From assembly GCA_030407085.1 (NCBI GenBank), contig CM059582.1, forward strand, positions 53,581,001 through 53,645,000: a stretch of 64,000 nucleotides of DNA. Direction: 5' to 3'. The DNA is from Trichopria drosophilae (lineage: Eukaryota; Arthropoda; Insecta; Hymenoptera; Diapriidae). Made by a program: the position numbers and the translations under genes. The notes under the pieces are model-generated. The model saw only the letters and a list, made by a program, of their open reading frames with translations, made no database searches and was not told the origin of the DNA. Positions 12,191 through 24,899 of this stretch are shown piece after piece (position 1 is the stretch's first letter; every line of letters begins with the position of its first letter).

Positions 12191-13100
12191 GTTGATTATG
12201 GCTTTGTCTTAGAATACGTTTTAACAGGAAGCTGTGTTGTTTATATTCACTTTTTAATATGATTCCAATGTTTATTTCCAGGTTTGTAGTTTATTAAATT
12301 CAAAACTGAAAATAATTCCCTTATATATATCATTTTCAATACAAAAGTATTTAGTAATTTTCAAACTCTACCTTTTGTCAAAAATCTGAAGTAAAATATA
12401 AATTAGTTAAAAATACTCATGAAAACGTTAATTTGATTTCATAAATTGATTTTGTTTAATAGACATTCAATATAATTGGTAATCCACAAGTTATATTCGT
12501 CGGAAGTAATCTTGGAAAATATTTTTTACTTAATTCTCTCGTGTTTACTTTTCAGCAATATAAGTAAGCAGAATCGTGGCATGACTCAGTTTTTAATACA
12601 AGTATAATATTCGTTACATTTATGTGTATAATTTCGAAATGAGTGGATATAGTGTTTCACTATTTATTAAATAATAATTTAAGTTAGTACAATTTTTTAC
12701 ATTTACATTATGAATAATTTAAAATTACGGTTTAGTTGCTCTAACAAGTACTTATTTTAGAAGTAAATAACTGACGTGATATCCATGTGGAATATCAATT
12801 TTTAACGTTTTTATCTTTGTTTGACTTTGAATGACGTACCATGTATTATAGCTACTACATATTAAACAAAAATCCGAAGTAGAATTTTTTGTTTACAAGA
12901 TGCTAACTCGCTCCCTTTTTATAATATTTTGTGGAATATAAAAATCAATGTTATTAATATTTATACATATCAATTTTGTTCATAAATTCACTAATGTAAT
13001 TAGTAGTTTTATGCCAATCATATATAATGAATTTCCTTCCAATTCAATTAGTATAATTTAACGTATAGTAAGTAGCATTTAACAATTTAATAAATTAGGC
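12191..13100. other. AT-rich DNA, no feature
   Basis: Very AT-rich. No open frame of at least 60 codons starts here and no repeat structure was recognised. Confidence 0.6.
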
Positions 13101-13120
13101 ATATATATATATATATATAT
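13101..13120. repeat. (AT)10 microsatellite
   Basis: Ten perfect AT dinucleotides, followed by CATAT. The length is typical of a simple dinucleotide microsatellite. Confidence 0.95.
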
Positions 13121-13178
13121 CATATTTATCTTTGACTTGTCAAAAATTGTCATATTTTTTACATTATTTAAAATGCCT

Positions 13179-13405
13179 AGACTGAAAAAAAAATTAGTAA
13201 TTTTGACTATAAATATGCGGTTACCGACTAGCGCCTAAATATTTAGTCAATGCAACTGCAAATTAGTGTTTCCAACTTCATCATGATACCAATTCAACAA
13301 CATTTAGTTAATTCAACTAAAATGTAGTTCGCATTACTTAATATTTGTCTGCCAACAGGCAACCACATATTTGATAAATATTAATAATTTTTTTTCTCAG
13401 TGTGA
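13179..13405. mobile_element. Foldback MITE with CACTGA(G)AAAAAAA-type ends
   Basis: The left end ACTGAAAAAAAAATTAGTAA (13181) and the reverse complement of the right end (ACTGAGAAAAAAAATTATTA, ending 13401) match closely. The arms remain complementary inward: the AAATATGCGGTTACC region on the left against AAATATGTGGTTGCC on the reverse complement of the right. The symmetry centre is near 13291 and the total is about 225 bp. There is no coding content. This is the layout of a palindromic non-autonomous DNA transposon. Target duplications are not clear. Confidence 0.7.
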
Positions 13406-15399
13406 GTTCTTTCAATAGTGATTAGTTCTAAAGATGATATCAATTGAACATCAAAATATTAACGAACATTAAATAATGTTATAGTTTCTACTCGAGATGG
13501 TAATGGTCAATAAAAAATAATAAGTCCTTATTAAAACTTTACAAATTTAGATATAGGGAGACTAATTAATTTGCAGATATTTCGAATTCAATTCGTGATA
13601 ATTGATAAATATGTCAAAACACATTTACTCCATTTTCATAAAAACCTGGAAGTATTCATACAAAATTCTTGTAAAGTTGTTCAATAAATTACAAAATACT
13701 TACTTCTCTCCAAAAGAATGTGGGCATAATATAAACCGGAACAATTCTAAAAACTAAAAGGAAGCACAAATATTATAAAATAATAATATTGGTGTTAAAG
13801 TATTTGTAATTTTAAAAGCTTAAAGCCATGATTTTGACAACTGGTGAGAACTAGTTGGAGCGAATTTTTTAAGGAGAGCCTTCGGATAGGACTAATCCTT
13901 AAGTAGTAACAGCATACAAAAATTCTGTGTCAGACAACTGCAGACATCGGGGGACTATCCTCCAAAAAAGAATTGGTTGTCTCTCTAACTTGCATTTAAT
14001 ACACAGAGGGTTACAAATGAATGCCGGGCATTGGAAAGGATTTTTTGATACCATTTTTTATCCATTAGTCAGAGGATGGTTCGTTTTTGTGATCTCTCTG
14101 CACGTTCCGACGAACATACGTGGTACATTGGTAAGTGGAGTTGAATTATGAGCGATCTGTTGCCTGAGATTATTAGTGCGCAATGTTGGCAGAATGTCAG
14201 AGGAACTCTGCCAAATTCGCACGTGTCTTGGTTCGCTTGTAAATGCGACAAAGAAATGTTCCGGTAAATTTACGGTGCTCTCAAGAAAACAAACAGGGTA
14301 TAAAATAGTAAATTCTTTTTTCTAATAAACAAATAATTCATGTTGGAACACATTGGTGACATGTATGTAAAATAGAAATTTCTAAAATGGTGACACTAAT
14401 ACATGATTATTGTTGTTCAAAAGAGACAGATGCCTCAGTTGAGGTCGTATTCATATTACAAAAAGTTTCAATATATCTTGACGTTTCTACGCTTACTGTA
14501 TCAACAATATTTGAAATTACACAAAACTACCTGCAAAATTGTAAAATAGTCGATTACCTTTTTTAATCGTTAAAATATGTTAAAGGGATTAGAAGTTTCT
14601 GTCGGTTGAGTAGAGTACTGAAAGTATGTCAATGTATAGGTTGCCTGTAAATTAACAAACTACATCCAGGTTTCTTCCTCAACTGCAAGGAACTTTTGAT
14701 TGCTTGATTAATGAGAAACTCTCTAAGCTGGAATGAACATCAATCACATCGTATGGTAAGCCAGGATCTGGTTGTAACTTGTTATGGGTACTTCGTTTTT
14801 TTTATCATTTTGTCAGCTCTTAACGTCCGACTGTGAACACTTCGCACGCCAAGTTATTGTAAAATTGCCAATCAGCAACTTCGGAGTAATTGTACTAACC
14901 TATTTGCGACGGTCACTGTATACCGAATTCAGCATGAAAGTCTTAATCTTATTATTGTAATTACATGGATAATTTAATAATTAATAACTACGTGGTGGGA
15001 AGCACTTTGTCAATTAGTATTCGAAATGATTCGCTATACATATTTTCTATATAACAAATTCAAAACATTGAAGTAAATATTTATTAAGAAATTATTGTTG
15101 AGTAACATTTACTAAAAAGAAGAAACGTATTTTGAATATAAACAAAGTTTATTGTCAATTCAAAGCAGTTTTTATTTGCCCTCCATTGAAATGATTCTCT
15201 AAGCCACAGATATTGCAGTTTATTTATGATCCTCATTAAATAAGAGATATGAGACAAAAATAATGTAGATTATATGCGGGGTTATTAACTTTAATCTATG
15301 GATCTAAATACCTGCTAAAATAAGCTATAAAAAATTTTTTCAAGGCAGAAATAGTAGGCATTATATCCGCCCGAATATTTTTTAACTTCATGTAGATTT
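13406..15399. other. AT-rich DNA, no gene
   Basis: AT-rich with a modest GC rise around 13930-14250, where a plus (74 codons) and a minus (60 codons) frame overlap. Neither resembles a known protein and overlapping frames on both strands argue against coding. No RNA gene was seen. Confidence 0.55.
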
Positions 15400-15401
15400 T
15401 C

Positions 15402-15661
15402 AAGGTCATTTGCAGGTTAATATTAATTCTTTTAATACAAACCTGTAATTTCAACACTTGAGTCAAAAAGAGCGAGAAATTTTATGTCAGAAACGATAAC
15501 TAGATCATTTACTACTGACCTTCAGAAGGTGAAATCTTTGGATTCTAACGGCCTTTCCCTGGTTGACCTGCAGGTTAATCTTAAAGGTCATTAGAAAGCC
15601 ACTTTAATGAAAAATAAACAATTTTTAAAGATTTGAAGGTGATTTGACCTTGCGAAGGTCA
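15402..15661. promoter_or_regulatory. Cluster of six AGGTCA hexamers
   Basis: AGGTCA or its complement TGACCT occurs at 15403, 15516, 15564, 15585, 15645 and 15656, six times in 260 bp, where chance at equal base frequencies predicts about 0.13. AGGTCA is the canonical nuclear-receptor half-site. TGCAGGTTAAT also recurs within the stretch, so the cluster may instead come from a decayed repeat. The hexamers are seen directly; receptor binding is inference. Confidence 0.45.
15645..15661. promoter_or_regulatory. Everted AGGTCA pair, 5-bp spacer
   Basis: TGACCT-TGCGA-AGGTCA, with the palindrome TGACCTT-GCG-AAGGTCA symmetric about 15653. Everted nuclear-receptor half-sites are known binding arrangements, usually with spacers of about 6. 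The match is exact but use in vivo is unknown. Confidence 0.35.
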
Positions 15662-15665
15662 CTCC

Positions 15666-16384
15666 AACAAATTATCTAACTATACTTTCTGGCCTAAAAT
15701 GTTTAGCTCATTTCGAATTCGGTACTGAAATTACTCGTTTAATCAGCATTACAAGTTTATTGCTTATCATAAAATTAACCTGAGGGCACAATTTGTACTG
15801 ATATTGAGTTTCTAATTTCTAATTTAATCTAATTAATTTGATATACATTTTAAAAGGCCCTTAGAGTCATGTAGTAAAAAGTTGTGATGTTCAAAATTTG
15901 TATATCTATTTTTAATAGAAATTTCTGTAGAGGATCGCATTGGAGGACCGAAATATTGGATGAGTAATACAAAATATCCACTACTAATCTCAAAACATCT
16001 TTGGTCCATCAAACATTAATAAATAAATTTAACGTATTAGTAAAATAAAATACTGCAGCAGGCTATTTTGCGTATTGTTCATGCAAAAATTAAGGTGCAT
16101 ATTTTTTTTTCGTAATTCAGTGAGGTATATATGTGACGAGTTGGAAAGTCGGCGTAAATATTGGTTGAACGCGCAAACTTTGATAACCAGTAAATAAATA
16201 TTCTTTGCGAATTTTCCGTTCTTCTTGCATCTCAGTATTTTTTCATAAAACACTGACCTACTTGCGAACTACAAAGCGAGTACAATGCATATACATGGTT
16301 GGATTGACTATAAGTAAAGTCCGGGTTACGTAGTAGTAACGTTGTTTATTGGATAAAGTTAGATTAGTCGCGTATTAACGTCAA
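15666..16384. other. AT-rich DNA, no feature
   Basis: AT-rich. A minus frame at 16029-16253 (74 codons) has no recognisable content. Confidence 0.6.
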
Positions 16385-16540
16385 CGAACGCAAATCCACA
16401 TTATAGGCAGCGGCGACACGACTTCGGACCTTCACACCCTGAGCTTAGCGCCAAGCCGCTGCTATTGTTGTGGAAATTTTGGCCGTTTTCTCCAGAAAAC
16501 CATCGGTACTTGCAACAGTAGCGCTTGTATATATGAGAAA
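16385..16540. other. GC-rich patch with an 8-bp perfect hairpin
   Basis: GC-rich island in AT-rich DNA. GCAGCGGC at 16407-16414 is exactly complementary to GCCGCTGC at 16455-16462, giving a GC-only stem with a 40-base loop. It overlaps the end of an 83-codon minus frame (16401-16652) that resembles nothing known. It could be a structured RNA segment or chance within a CpG patch. Confidence 0.35.
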
Positions 16541-18375
16541 CGAAAATTAGCCTGTCGAATTTCGTAAAATTAAACAGAGGATGGATTATAATAAAATTAA
16601 TTGATTTAATGTACAGGAGCAGTTCATACATTAAAGGGTTAAATTTTAACAAATTTAATCATGTTTTTCAAAATTTAAATACTCAAAACCTTAACAAAAT
16701 TGTTTTTTAATTAGGTTGAATGTAGAAACATGAAATTCTGACTTTGCTTTATTATACATCCTTCAGCAACGTACACTTGTTGAGAATAGTAATATCACAT
16801 TCAGAGAATCATTAAGAACACAGAGAGCTAATTGTTAATCAGCTGTTATTCATCGTCAACAAACATCATGATGTTAATCGAACATATGGACAACCGATGA
16901 GAATTTAGAATATTATAAATCGAGTTCTCAGTCAGATTTCTGCAAGTTCTCTCAAAATCTATCGATATCCATGCAGCAAGATGTACGTGCAGTAAACAAC
17001 CAAAATGATGTTTTATTAATCTACATCTAGTAGTATTCACATAATGATATCTTTTAATGTACGTAAATTACCACAGCTAGTTTTTATCCGCTTTTATCTA
17101 GCTAGACCTGCTTCGATCAGGTTGATATTCCAAGTCTGGTATCATCTACGTGTTTGGGAGTTCTAAACAGATCATATAAATTTCTTAAAATATTTTTAAA
17201 TGGCTTAAATTCATTAAATAATGAAAATTCATATTTAATTTTGTTTAACCTGATATACCGAATATTCCATAAGTGTGGATTACTTCGAAAATAACAATTT
17301 TGCGATTTTGATGACTATTCCTATATTATAAACAAGGAATGTCCTTTATTAAACTAATATTTTTTTCGAATAGTTCCATTTGAATAAATATCAATATAAA
17401 TTTCAAATTAATATCCGCGTTGTTTAAAATTTTTAAAATAAACCACGCATAAAATTTATACACATATATAAATTCGAGTGAATGAATTTTAATTCTTGGC
17501 ATTAATTATTTGCAATATCACTTTTTCAAATATGTGAATTTCAAAATTACGCTTCGCCTGGAAATTTATATTATATACCACCAATTTTTTAGTGGCATGC
17601 TGAATCGTATTTTCGTCACGATTTGATTAACGAAGCCAATAAATTACTTTACATTCGATTGTAGTAAATTTACAGCCATAAGGGTATAGTCTTACATGTG
17701 ATAAAATATTTCGTTTTCGAACTGGGAAAGCATGGGACATTATCGACCTATATAATAGTCCAACGATTTTATATCCACTCCTTTGATAAATCGTTTTTGT
17801 AAAAATAATATAATATTTATATATTCTTATTTTTATATTCCTAATAAATTGTCAACACATGTAAGACATGATTGAATATGTCATTATTTTTCACACATTA
17901 TATAAATGTTCATCCTATTTTGATTGTGCAAGAGCTGTCTGGATAGCACACTAAAATTACTATGTTTGCTTTTGGTCGTTATGCTTGATACCACAATTCC
18001 ATGTACATTTCTCGTTTGTTAATGTACTTTCCAATAATGCCGAATGATCGAATGGTACGAAGGGTAATACTGTCGAATTTCGAATGTTATTGGGTAAGCA
18101 CACTGTTTTTGTTAGGCGATACAATTAAAGGATTGATTGACAAACAGCTACTTAACGATTTTAAAATTGAGAGTATTATTATTTGGACCTTCATTATTAA
18201 ATTTGTGTATAAATTTTATGATACATTATTTTCTGAACATTTTATTCAATTAAATATCACGTCCAAAAATTAAAGCCTTAGGATTTATTTTTGTAGTGTC
18301 AAGTTTTTATTAAACGAAAATTTTGTATTACAACTATAACACCATTTTTTTTGCCTAATGTAACAAAATAAATAT
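16541..18375. other. AT-rich DNA, no feature
   Basis: AT-rich. Frames at 16846-17040 (minus) and 18001-18273 (plus, 90 codons) lack recognisable domains and their residues mirror AT-rich codons. Confidence 0.6.
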
Positions 18376-18436
18376 CAAATATTTATTATTTTGTTGGCCA
18401 ATAAAGACAATTTATTATTATTATTATTATTATCAA
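18376..18436 (+). mobile_element. Probable non-LTR retrotransposon 3' end
   Basis: TTGGCCAATAAAGACAATTT is followed by a run of ATT triplets (18411-18433). An AATAAAG signal (18400) leading into an (ATT)n-type tail is typical of the 3' ends of several insect LINE families. No reverse-transcriptase frame lies upstream, so this would be a heavily 5'-truncated insertion. The family cannot be named, and a chance microsatellite beside AATAAA remains possible. Confidence 0.45.
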
Positions 18437-18489
18437 TTTGTATATACTTACTACTATGATCGAACTATTTTAAGACCTTGCAATAAATC

Positions 18490-18530
18490 ATGTGGTTTAG
18501 GAGTCGGAAGATCCTGGCTTCGAATCTCGG
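18490..18530 (+). repeat. Box B-like tRNA-derived fragment
   Basis: GGCTTCGAATCTCGG is close to the RNA polymerase III box B consensus, and TGGTTTAGGAGTCGG lies 5' of it. The spacing is too short and the T-stem does not pair, so it is not an intact tRNA gene. It is possibly a SINE relic; its nearness to the LINE-like tail at 18.4 kb may be coincidence. Confidence 0.25.
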
Positions 18531-18539
18531 TCATCGCAT

Positions 18540-20575
18540 CTCGTTTGGTCCTTATTTTGTTTCAAAAATTAGAAAATGATTGGAAAATCGAAAAACCAAA
18601 CCAAATAGTGAAAAACATTTGCAGAAAAAAAATTACATGGTATTTTCTTTAAGAAATTCATCGTAAAATTCGTAGTTTTATATATATACGTATATGTATG
18701 TATGTCTTGTGTATCTTTATTATACTATGACTGAAACGTCTAAACGTTCATCCATACTTCAAAATACTGGTGCTGCTGATTGTAAACCCGAAAGAATATA
18801 TGAAAACTAGACAAACAGCGTGTGTTCAGAGAGAGACTATGATTGGTCTGTAATGATTGATGAAAATAACCAAATTTTTCTTCGCTATGCAGGAAGCGCC
18901 ATACAATCAGTTGTTATGTTTTCTTCCCAAACATGGTGTAAAATATAAAAAGCTTGTGAACATTTTGTTAATAGCAAAAATGCACATTGTTAGTTACTGT
19001 TTGCGATGAATGATAGTTAGTGCTTATCCACTACGACTTAGTAACTTGCAGTATTTATGTAGGAAGGACTCAACTTTTTCGTCTATCGAGTTTTCTGCTA
19101 TATAATTTTCTATATCCAAGTGGTTTGCATCGTGATGTATGACATGTAGCTGTTATCTTTCGCCCCCGGTGGGATTATTTTTATTCCTTTTTTTTAAATT
19201 AATTACCTTTTAGATACTCAGAAAGCAGAGACCAAATTCTACTTTTTCGACTATTTGGAAATTTGTGGGCCCAAAAAGTCCCCTCGAAGGATCGCCAGAC
19301 GTAGATTGTAGCTCAATATCTCGAACAAACATAAAAAATGATGTAGGAAGTAACTATTGACGACACTTTATCCCTTAAATTTACCTTATAATCAGTTAAA
19401 TTGAAAAAAAGGGGAGGTGGTTTCGGACCCCCACAAGGAGGAGGTCGGATATGGAACACTCTGATATTTTCTCACGCAACGGGTTGTCCTTTAATGATAG
19501 CAGGAGGTGATATAATTGAGATTGCTAAAATCGAGAAACGCACATTTCGATATTTTTGCAAATAAACAAGCACTATCAACTAAAGTCTCGTGAAATTCAA
19601 AAGTAAATTCCATTGTTGTCAAAATCGGACTTGATAACCATCGAAGAAAATGAGGTGGGAATGCGTAACTTCCAGAGAAATTATGGCAGCGTTTCAAAAC
19701 AACAAACATGAGAGGGTCGATATGAGGACACTTTGCTCTATGGTAGATGCAAAGCTTAAAACTCATGGAAAGGAATTCATTGGATGAATACTAAATTAGC
19801 AATTACCAAGGTCCTGATAATAATAACTAGGAACATAAAGATGAGGAAAATCCAAGGTATGTTGTTTCAAACTAGTCAACCGTATCCATAAATGATATTT
19901 TCCATGATATTGCTGAATTCATCAGGTTTGTGGATACATGAAAGATTAACGCAACCGAACGTTTGAGATAAAAAAATGTCAACTCATAAGGATGGATCTT
20001 TCTAGAAATGTAACTATAACTCTAGATATACCAGTATTTTCTACGTATGTTGAATATAGGAGTTTGATTATATGTTCACGATGGTTTGCTAAAAGAAACC
20101 AGTGCTCACATAGATGTTTGGGTTTTCTAGAAGCCAAAAAGTGATAATAGGAGTTGCCAATCCAACAACTTAAATCGCAATTAAAAAACATGAAGATATA
20201 AAACTTATACCATCGCGTCGGCTGTATGCAATAGCAATCAATAAATGTTGATCGTAAACCTATGCGATTCTGAGAATCAAACAACCCATTAATTCTTATG
20301 AAATGTATTGCAACGTGTGCACAACTTTGTTATTATGAAGCTCATCTTATTTAGTGTTGCTCAAAGCAATGACTGATAATACAAAGAGCTGCCATTTGAC
20401 GGATTAAAGAACAAAAACTCCCATCTTGCGATTTTTCAGTAGGCTGAATTACTCTTCCTGATTTTCTATAAATAATCACAACTTTACAAAGAAACTATGG
20501 CGTTTCTACTATATTATACTTTACTCAATATATCCATGAAGATGTATTTAAATATTTTCAGAAAACTCTGTTTTC
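18540..20575. other. AT-rich DNA, no gene
   Basis: Mostly AT-rich. GC is higher at about 19255-19480, with short G- and C-runs (GGGGAGGTGG, GACCCCCAC). Minus frames at 19491-19766 (91 codons) and 19979-20284 (101 codons) have no domain I recognise. Possibly very old repeat DNA. Confidence 0.5.
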
Positions 20576-20900
20576 TTGGTCGGAATTCAATTTATTGACA
20601 TCGTGGAGTCGATGCACCCGACACTACCTGGTTGGTCGCATCGTGTCGCATTCGTGTTCCTGATGTAAACATCCTGACGGCTGCTATAGACTTACGGCCG
20701 CCCTTCTTTGATGGATGTCCAACGCTACGGTCGCTAACTGGTCTTCGAGCCAGACACGTAATTACATGCGATCGGTCCTTTCTTTATTGCCTCCTAGGTG
20801 CATTGCAATGAACCGACCGACGACAGCTACTCGAGTATTACAGACCTTAGGAGGGATCATGCAGCGCTGAATATCCAATTTTAAGTACATGTTATCCGAT
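20576..20900. other. GC/CpG-richer patch
   Basis: A sharp, roughly 320-bp rise in GC with many CpGs (GGTCGCATCGTGTCGCATTC, CTTACGGCCGCCCTTC, ACCGACCGACGACAGC). No frame of 60 codons starts in it, so it is not an obvious exon. It has the profile of a conserved non-coding element or promoter-like island. No core promoter element can be asserted. Confidence 0.45.
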
Positions 20901-23555
20901 GCAAGTATCAGCCTTGTTCATGAAGTACTCGTATTACTCGTTACAAAAATTATAATTTCGATCCGCTGATCAATCCGAGCAAAATGTATTGATCCCGGAT
21001 ACTCAATACATTAAAGAAAATCTTAAAAAATTGTCTTTTTAGGTTGGTGAGGTTTTTAGAACTAGCTTTTTTGACGAGTTTGTTTCCGCTGCCTTTTTTA
21101 GATGTTCGTTCCTATTGTTATTATTTATCCTGTATATTGAAGTGTAAACTATGTGAACTGATAATCATATTTAAAGGATTGGAAATGAATTCTCTACAAC
21201 AGAATATTTAATTACATCAGTTATGGTAGAGGACTACTGTGTAAGATCGTGTCTAAATCATAAAAACAAAGCAAGGAAATTACTTTCTAAATTTGAACAA
21301 GTAATTTTTCACTTATTAGCCTCGACACGATATTGATAATCGCTACTACATTTGAGTTGAGCTTGGAAAGACCAATTGCTGAAATTTAATGATAGACACG
21401 GTTTGCATCATGACAATGATCGATCTCATGTCGCATGGTCGAAACATACTTCTTGAAATCGGAATTTCTGTACTTGTTCAGACAACAGGGCTGGCAGAGC
21501 CTATGAATTGCTGTATTGGCGTGCATACCTTTAATGAGACCACGAATGAACCCTAACTACTGCACCAAATTCGTAGATTAGTTTGATAAGTGACCAGTGT
21601 TCTTGTGGTGCATATGGAATCGTTATGCTTATTTGCGAAAACAAGCGATCTTGCACCTCCACAAGTCCTCCACACAATTTTCAAGCTAGGGCCAAATATG
21701 AAAAAGATGTTGAAATTATTTATATATTATAATTTGAAACTTACGCATAAAAAACTTCACGCCATAAAATCCTTTGGTTAGGATGTGTTTTCACTTTGGT
21801 AAATACGATAGCATATATTTATGTTCTTGGTTTAGAAAATTACAATTTGCAATCAGGATTGATCGATATCAAACCCCAGAGGGGCAATATTCACCGAACA
21901 TAACCTTATATTTTTTAAAATTTTATGTATATTTGAACTTGTATATCAAATACTTTTGTACCGACAATAACGCAAATAAAATAAATAATATTTTTAACGA
22001 ATTCGCTGAATGAGTATTTTGTTATATTTAATATGTAATAAGTTTATTTTCAATTATGGAAGTACATGAGTCTGCTGTTTATGAATTTGCGATATATTAA
22101 GAGGGGCATTCTATAGATAAACAATGCATCGTTGGAATACGCAATAAAACGTATACTTTATTTTCTCAAAGTAGGCCGCCGTTTCATCCGTTTCAACTTT
22201 TTGCATGACGATCTCATATGCATCCACACATAACAAAACGTCAAAAGTGAGTTTCAATATCCAGATTTATGAAATACGAAAGATTGGTAATTAAAGTTTG
22301 TTAATGAAAATGAAATAAATAACTTTTAAAGCAATTATTGTGGAACATGTTTTCCTGTTATTATCAATACTAAACTTTACGCATTCGAAATAATAATGAT
22401 GGAAAAATCCAATGATCCAATAATCTAATTTCAGTATACAATATGAAATATTTAAATACAAGTCATTATTCCAGTTTTTAAATAATCTATAAAGTATTTA
22501 ATTAAAACACACTGTTTTACATTTAATTTGCAAACACATTTTCTACAATAGAACTTCATTAAATTATTTTAATGGATAAAGTATTTCTTCCTTGAAATTG
22601 CATTACTAAACCACAGGTATATGTATTAATTTATGAATAAAAAATAATTCAGATACAGGTAAATTGTCCTACAGTTAAATATAAAATATAGGTTACAACG
22701 ACTTTTAATGTACCAACTATATGTCGGTGATTAATATTAAAAATACGTAGGTATTAAATTACATTGATCATAAAGCTGGAACGAGAAGACGTCATTATTT
22801 CTCGATATATCTAGAAATTATACATATATTTCTTTTTATTCCTGATATTTTTAATGGATGACCGTATTTCTATACATTTTTTATCAAAGTAAAAATATTT
22901 CTACGCGTTTATAAGCAAAATAATAACTACTAGAGCCTAAATTAGATTCATGAAACGTTATTAAACAGCCATTTATTTTTAGATTTTTTTGTTAAGAATT
23001 CCATTTTAAATTCGACTAAATTTGATTTTAATGATGAAAATAATTAGTAAAGCAGATTAAAAACGGGTTTTGGTTGTAGTAAAACTATAATAGGATTCTA
23101 GCTGAAGTTTAAGCAATATTCAACAGGTGGTGAACATAACTATGAACGTTCTCACGAACAGGTAAGAAGTTCCTTCTATTTTAGTATTCGGTATTGACTT
23201 GAAGGTTTGATTAACCTTTATTTAAAATAAATCTAGAGAATACAAGAAGTTTCACGACAACTTAGTTTTCTACAGCAACGAACAATATTCTCCATTCCAT
23301 TTTCTTAATTAATTAAACATAACTTACAGGTATTGTCTGTAACTTCACTAGAACTATCGCAAAGTTACAAGTATAATAGCTTGATATTACTCATAGTTTA
23401 TGAACCAAAGGATGTTTTTGTTCGCATGTCAAGTATCGTATGCGATTTAATTTGGAAAAAGCACCTATTTGGTAATTGTTTCATGCAGCATTCTTAATCA
23501 TGGTTGATTGGAATACGCATAAACGAGTTCGGCACACGAAATAAAACTACACAGG
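20901..23555. other. AT-rich DNA, no feature
   Basis: About 2.6 kb of AT-rich sequence. Frames at 21590-21781 and 21774-22013 have no recognisable content. No repeat structure was seen. Confidence 0.6.
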
Positions 23556-24020
23556 TATATTGAATAGGAAGGAAAGAGGGGTCAGGATGGTCTTTGCGTT
23601 ACCAATGTGCATTTGTACGGGAGGCCAGACAAGAGACACCATTCACATTTGTTGCACGCTCAAATCTGTACGGGCGCAACGGTTCTCTTTGAAATTGGTC
23701 CCAGTTATTACTGGCTTTACGAGCAATGATGGTGCGATGGGATTGCATGTGCATATGTATATATGTATCACCCTTTTGTCCCACCTCTATCGATCTATCC
23801 AGTATCGAATCGCTACATGTAGAGAGTATAATTTCATGGCGGCATTCGTATTTACACTCCCGAGAAAATCGAATTTCAATATATATCGATCGGCAGGTAT
23901 ATCGAAATCTAATTTCTGCTTTATTTTGTTACTTCACTATTGTTTTATTTGCAGTATTCATTTTCGATGCGTTACTTCGATGTATTGAACTTGTGCTTTT
24001 CAAAATTGCTTGTATGTAGG
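23556..24020. other. Moderately GC-richer stretch with overlapping open frames
   Basis: Holds the longest open frame in the window (23560-23988, plus, 142 codons), overlapped by a 97-codon plus frame and a 61-codon minus frame. The 142-codon product is Cys-, Ile- and Arg-rich without a signal peptide, domain or repeat I recognise. Upstream sequence shows no promoter. I see no support for translation, but as the longest frame it deserves one protein search. Confidence 0.3.
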
Positions 24021-24379
24021 TGAACATCGATTTTTTTAAAATTTATTTTGTCAAACTGTTTCTACTTATTTTGGGGCAAATAATATAGATTGTCTCTTTA
24101 TGTGTAATTGATCGAACATTCTAATAACTATAAGTCTCAAAGTTAGTAATTTCAAGAGACACTGCAATATCTAACTATAGTTGGAATTCCATGTTCAGTT
24201 GAAATAGATCATGAAACATTATCAAAAATCAGTACGGAAAATACATTCATTAGAATTAAATATTACTTATTACATATTCTATAGAATAGACTAATAAATC
24301 ATAAAGTTTCAACTTGGCTCCTATATCATACATCTTTCAGCAGACTTTAATTAACACTAAGAAACTTACATTTCCAACT

Positions 24380-24610
24380 ATCTCGTGTGAAGATAAGAAA
24401 ACAATGAGCTGGAAACTCAGGAAGATGAAAGTTAAAAAAGGCAGGACCCAAAGAAAAGAAAAGAAAGGTCGACCGATAAGACGCAATAGAGACAACAAGG
24501 TAGAGCGAAGGACAGAAACGGTAAATAGGAATGATTGGGGCAAGCAGAAAAGACCGCGAGGGAAAACAATGCAGCAGAGATGGAAAACGAGAAGCTTATA
24601 AGACAAAACT
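24380..24610 (+). repeat. Purine-rich (polypurine/polypyrimidine) tract
   Basis: The plus strand is strongly A/G-biased (for example AAAGAAAAGAAAAGAAAGG near 24451 and the AGAGATGGAAAACGAGAAGC stretch). This removes stop codons on both strands and explains five overlapping frames of 80-95 codons here: Lys/Arg-rich on the plus strand, Phe/Leu-rich on the minus. Such tracts can adopt triplex structures. The overlapping frames are judged artefacts. Confidence 0.6.
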
Positions 24611-24850
24611 CAATATCCCATTCGAGCTTTTCCCGAAAAGAAGAAAAACTCGGGATATCTTTCTTTGCGTCGCCTTCAGCTTTTATGCTTTTCTGTCCTG
24701 CCATTATATCAAGCGAATTATTCGCTATGGAATCTTGTCGGAAATGTTTGCAATCGGCTTCGTATCACGATGCGTGAATCCGAGTTGTTCTCGATCTATT
24801 GTGTTTTGAGCACTGCAAGGATACGTGGTGAAGTCTTATTGCACCGTCGA

Positions 24851-24858
24851 TGACGTCA
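24851..24858. promoter_or_regulatory. CRE-type octamer TGACGTCA
   Basis: A perfect palindromic CRE/ATF site, immediately followed by ATCAATC (the complement gives a TGATTGAT, PBC/Hox-like word). It sits in a slightly GC-richer stretch (24820-24890). Motif match only. Confidence 0.3.
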
Positions 24859-24899
24859 ATCAATCCGGATTGCAGACAGCAGACAAAATAGTCGCTATC

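Noticed and set aside
18490..18530. Candidate tRNA gene
   Set aside because: Box B-like word only; the T-arm does not pair and the acceptor stem is absent.
23560..23988. 142-codon plus-strand open frame, the longest in the window
   Set aside because: Overlaps another plus frame and a minus frame, has no recognisable domain, signal or context, and lies in a GC-richer stretch where stops are rarer.
24314..24809. Five overlapping frames with Lys/Arg-rich or Phe/Leu-rich products
   Set aside because: Explained by purine/pyrimidine strand bias removing stop codons on both strands.
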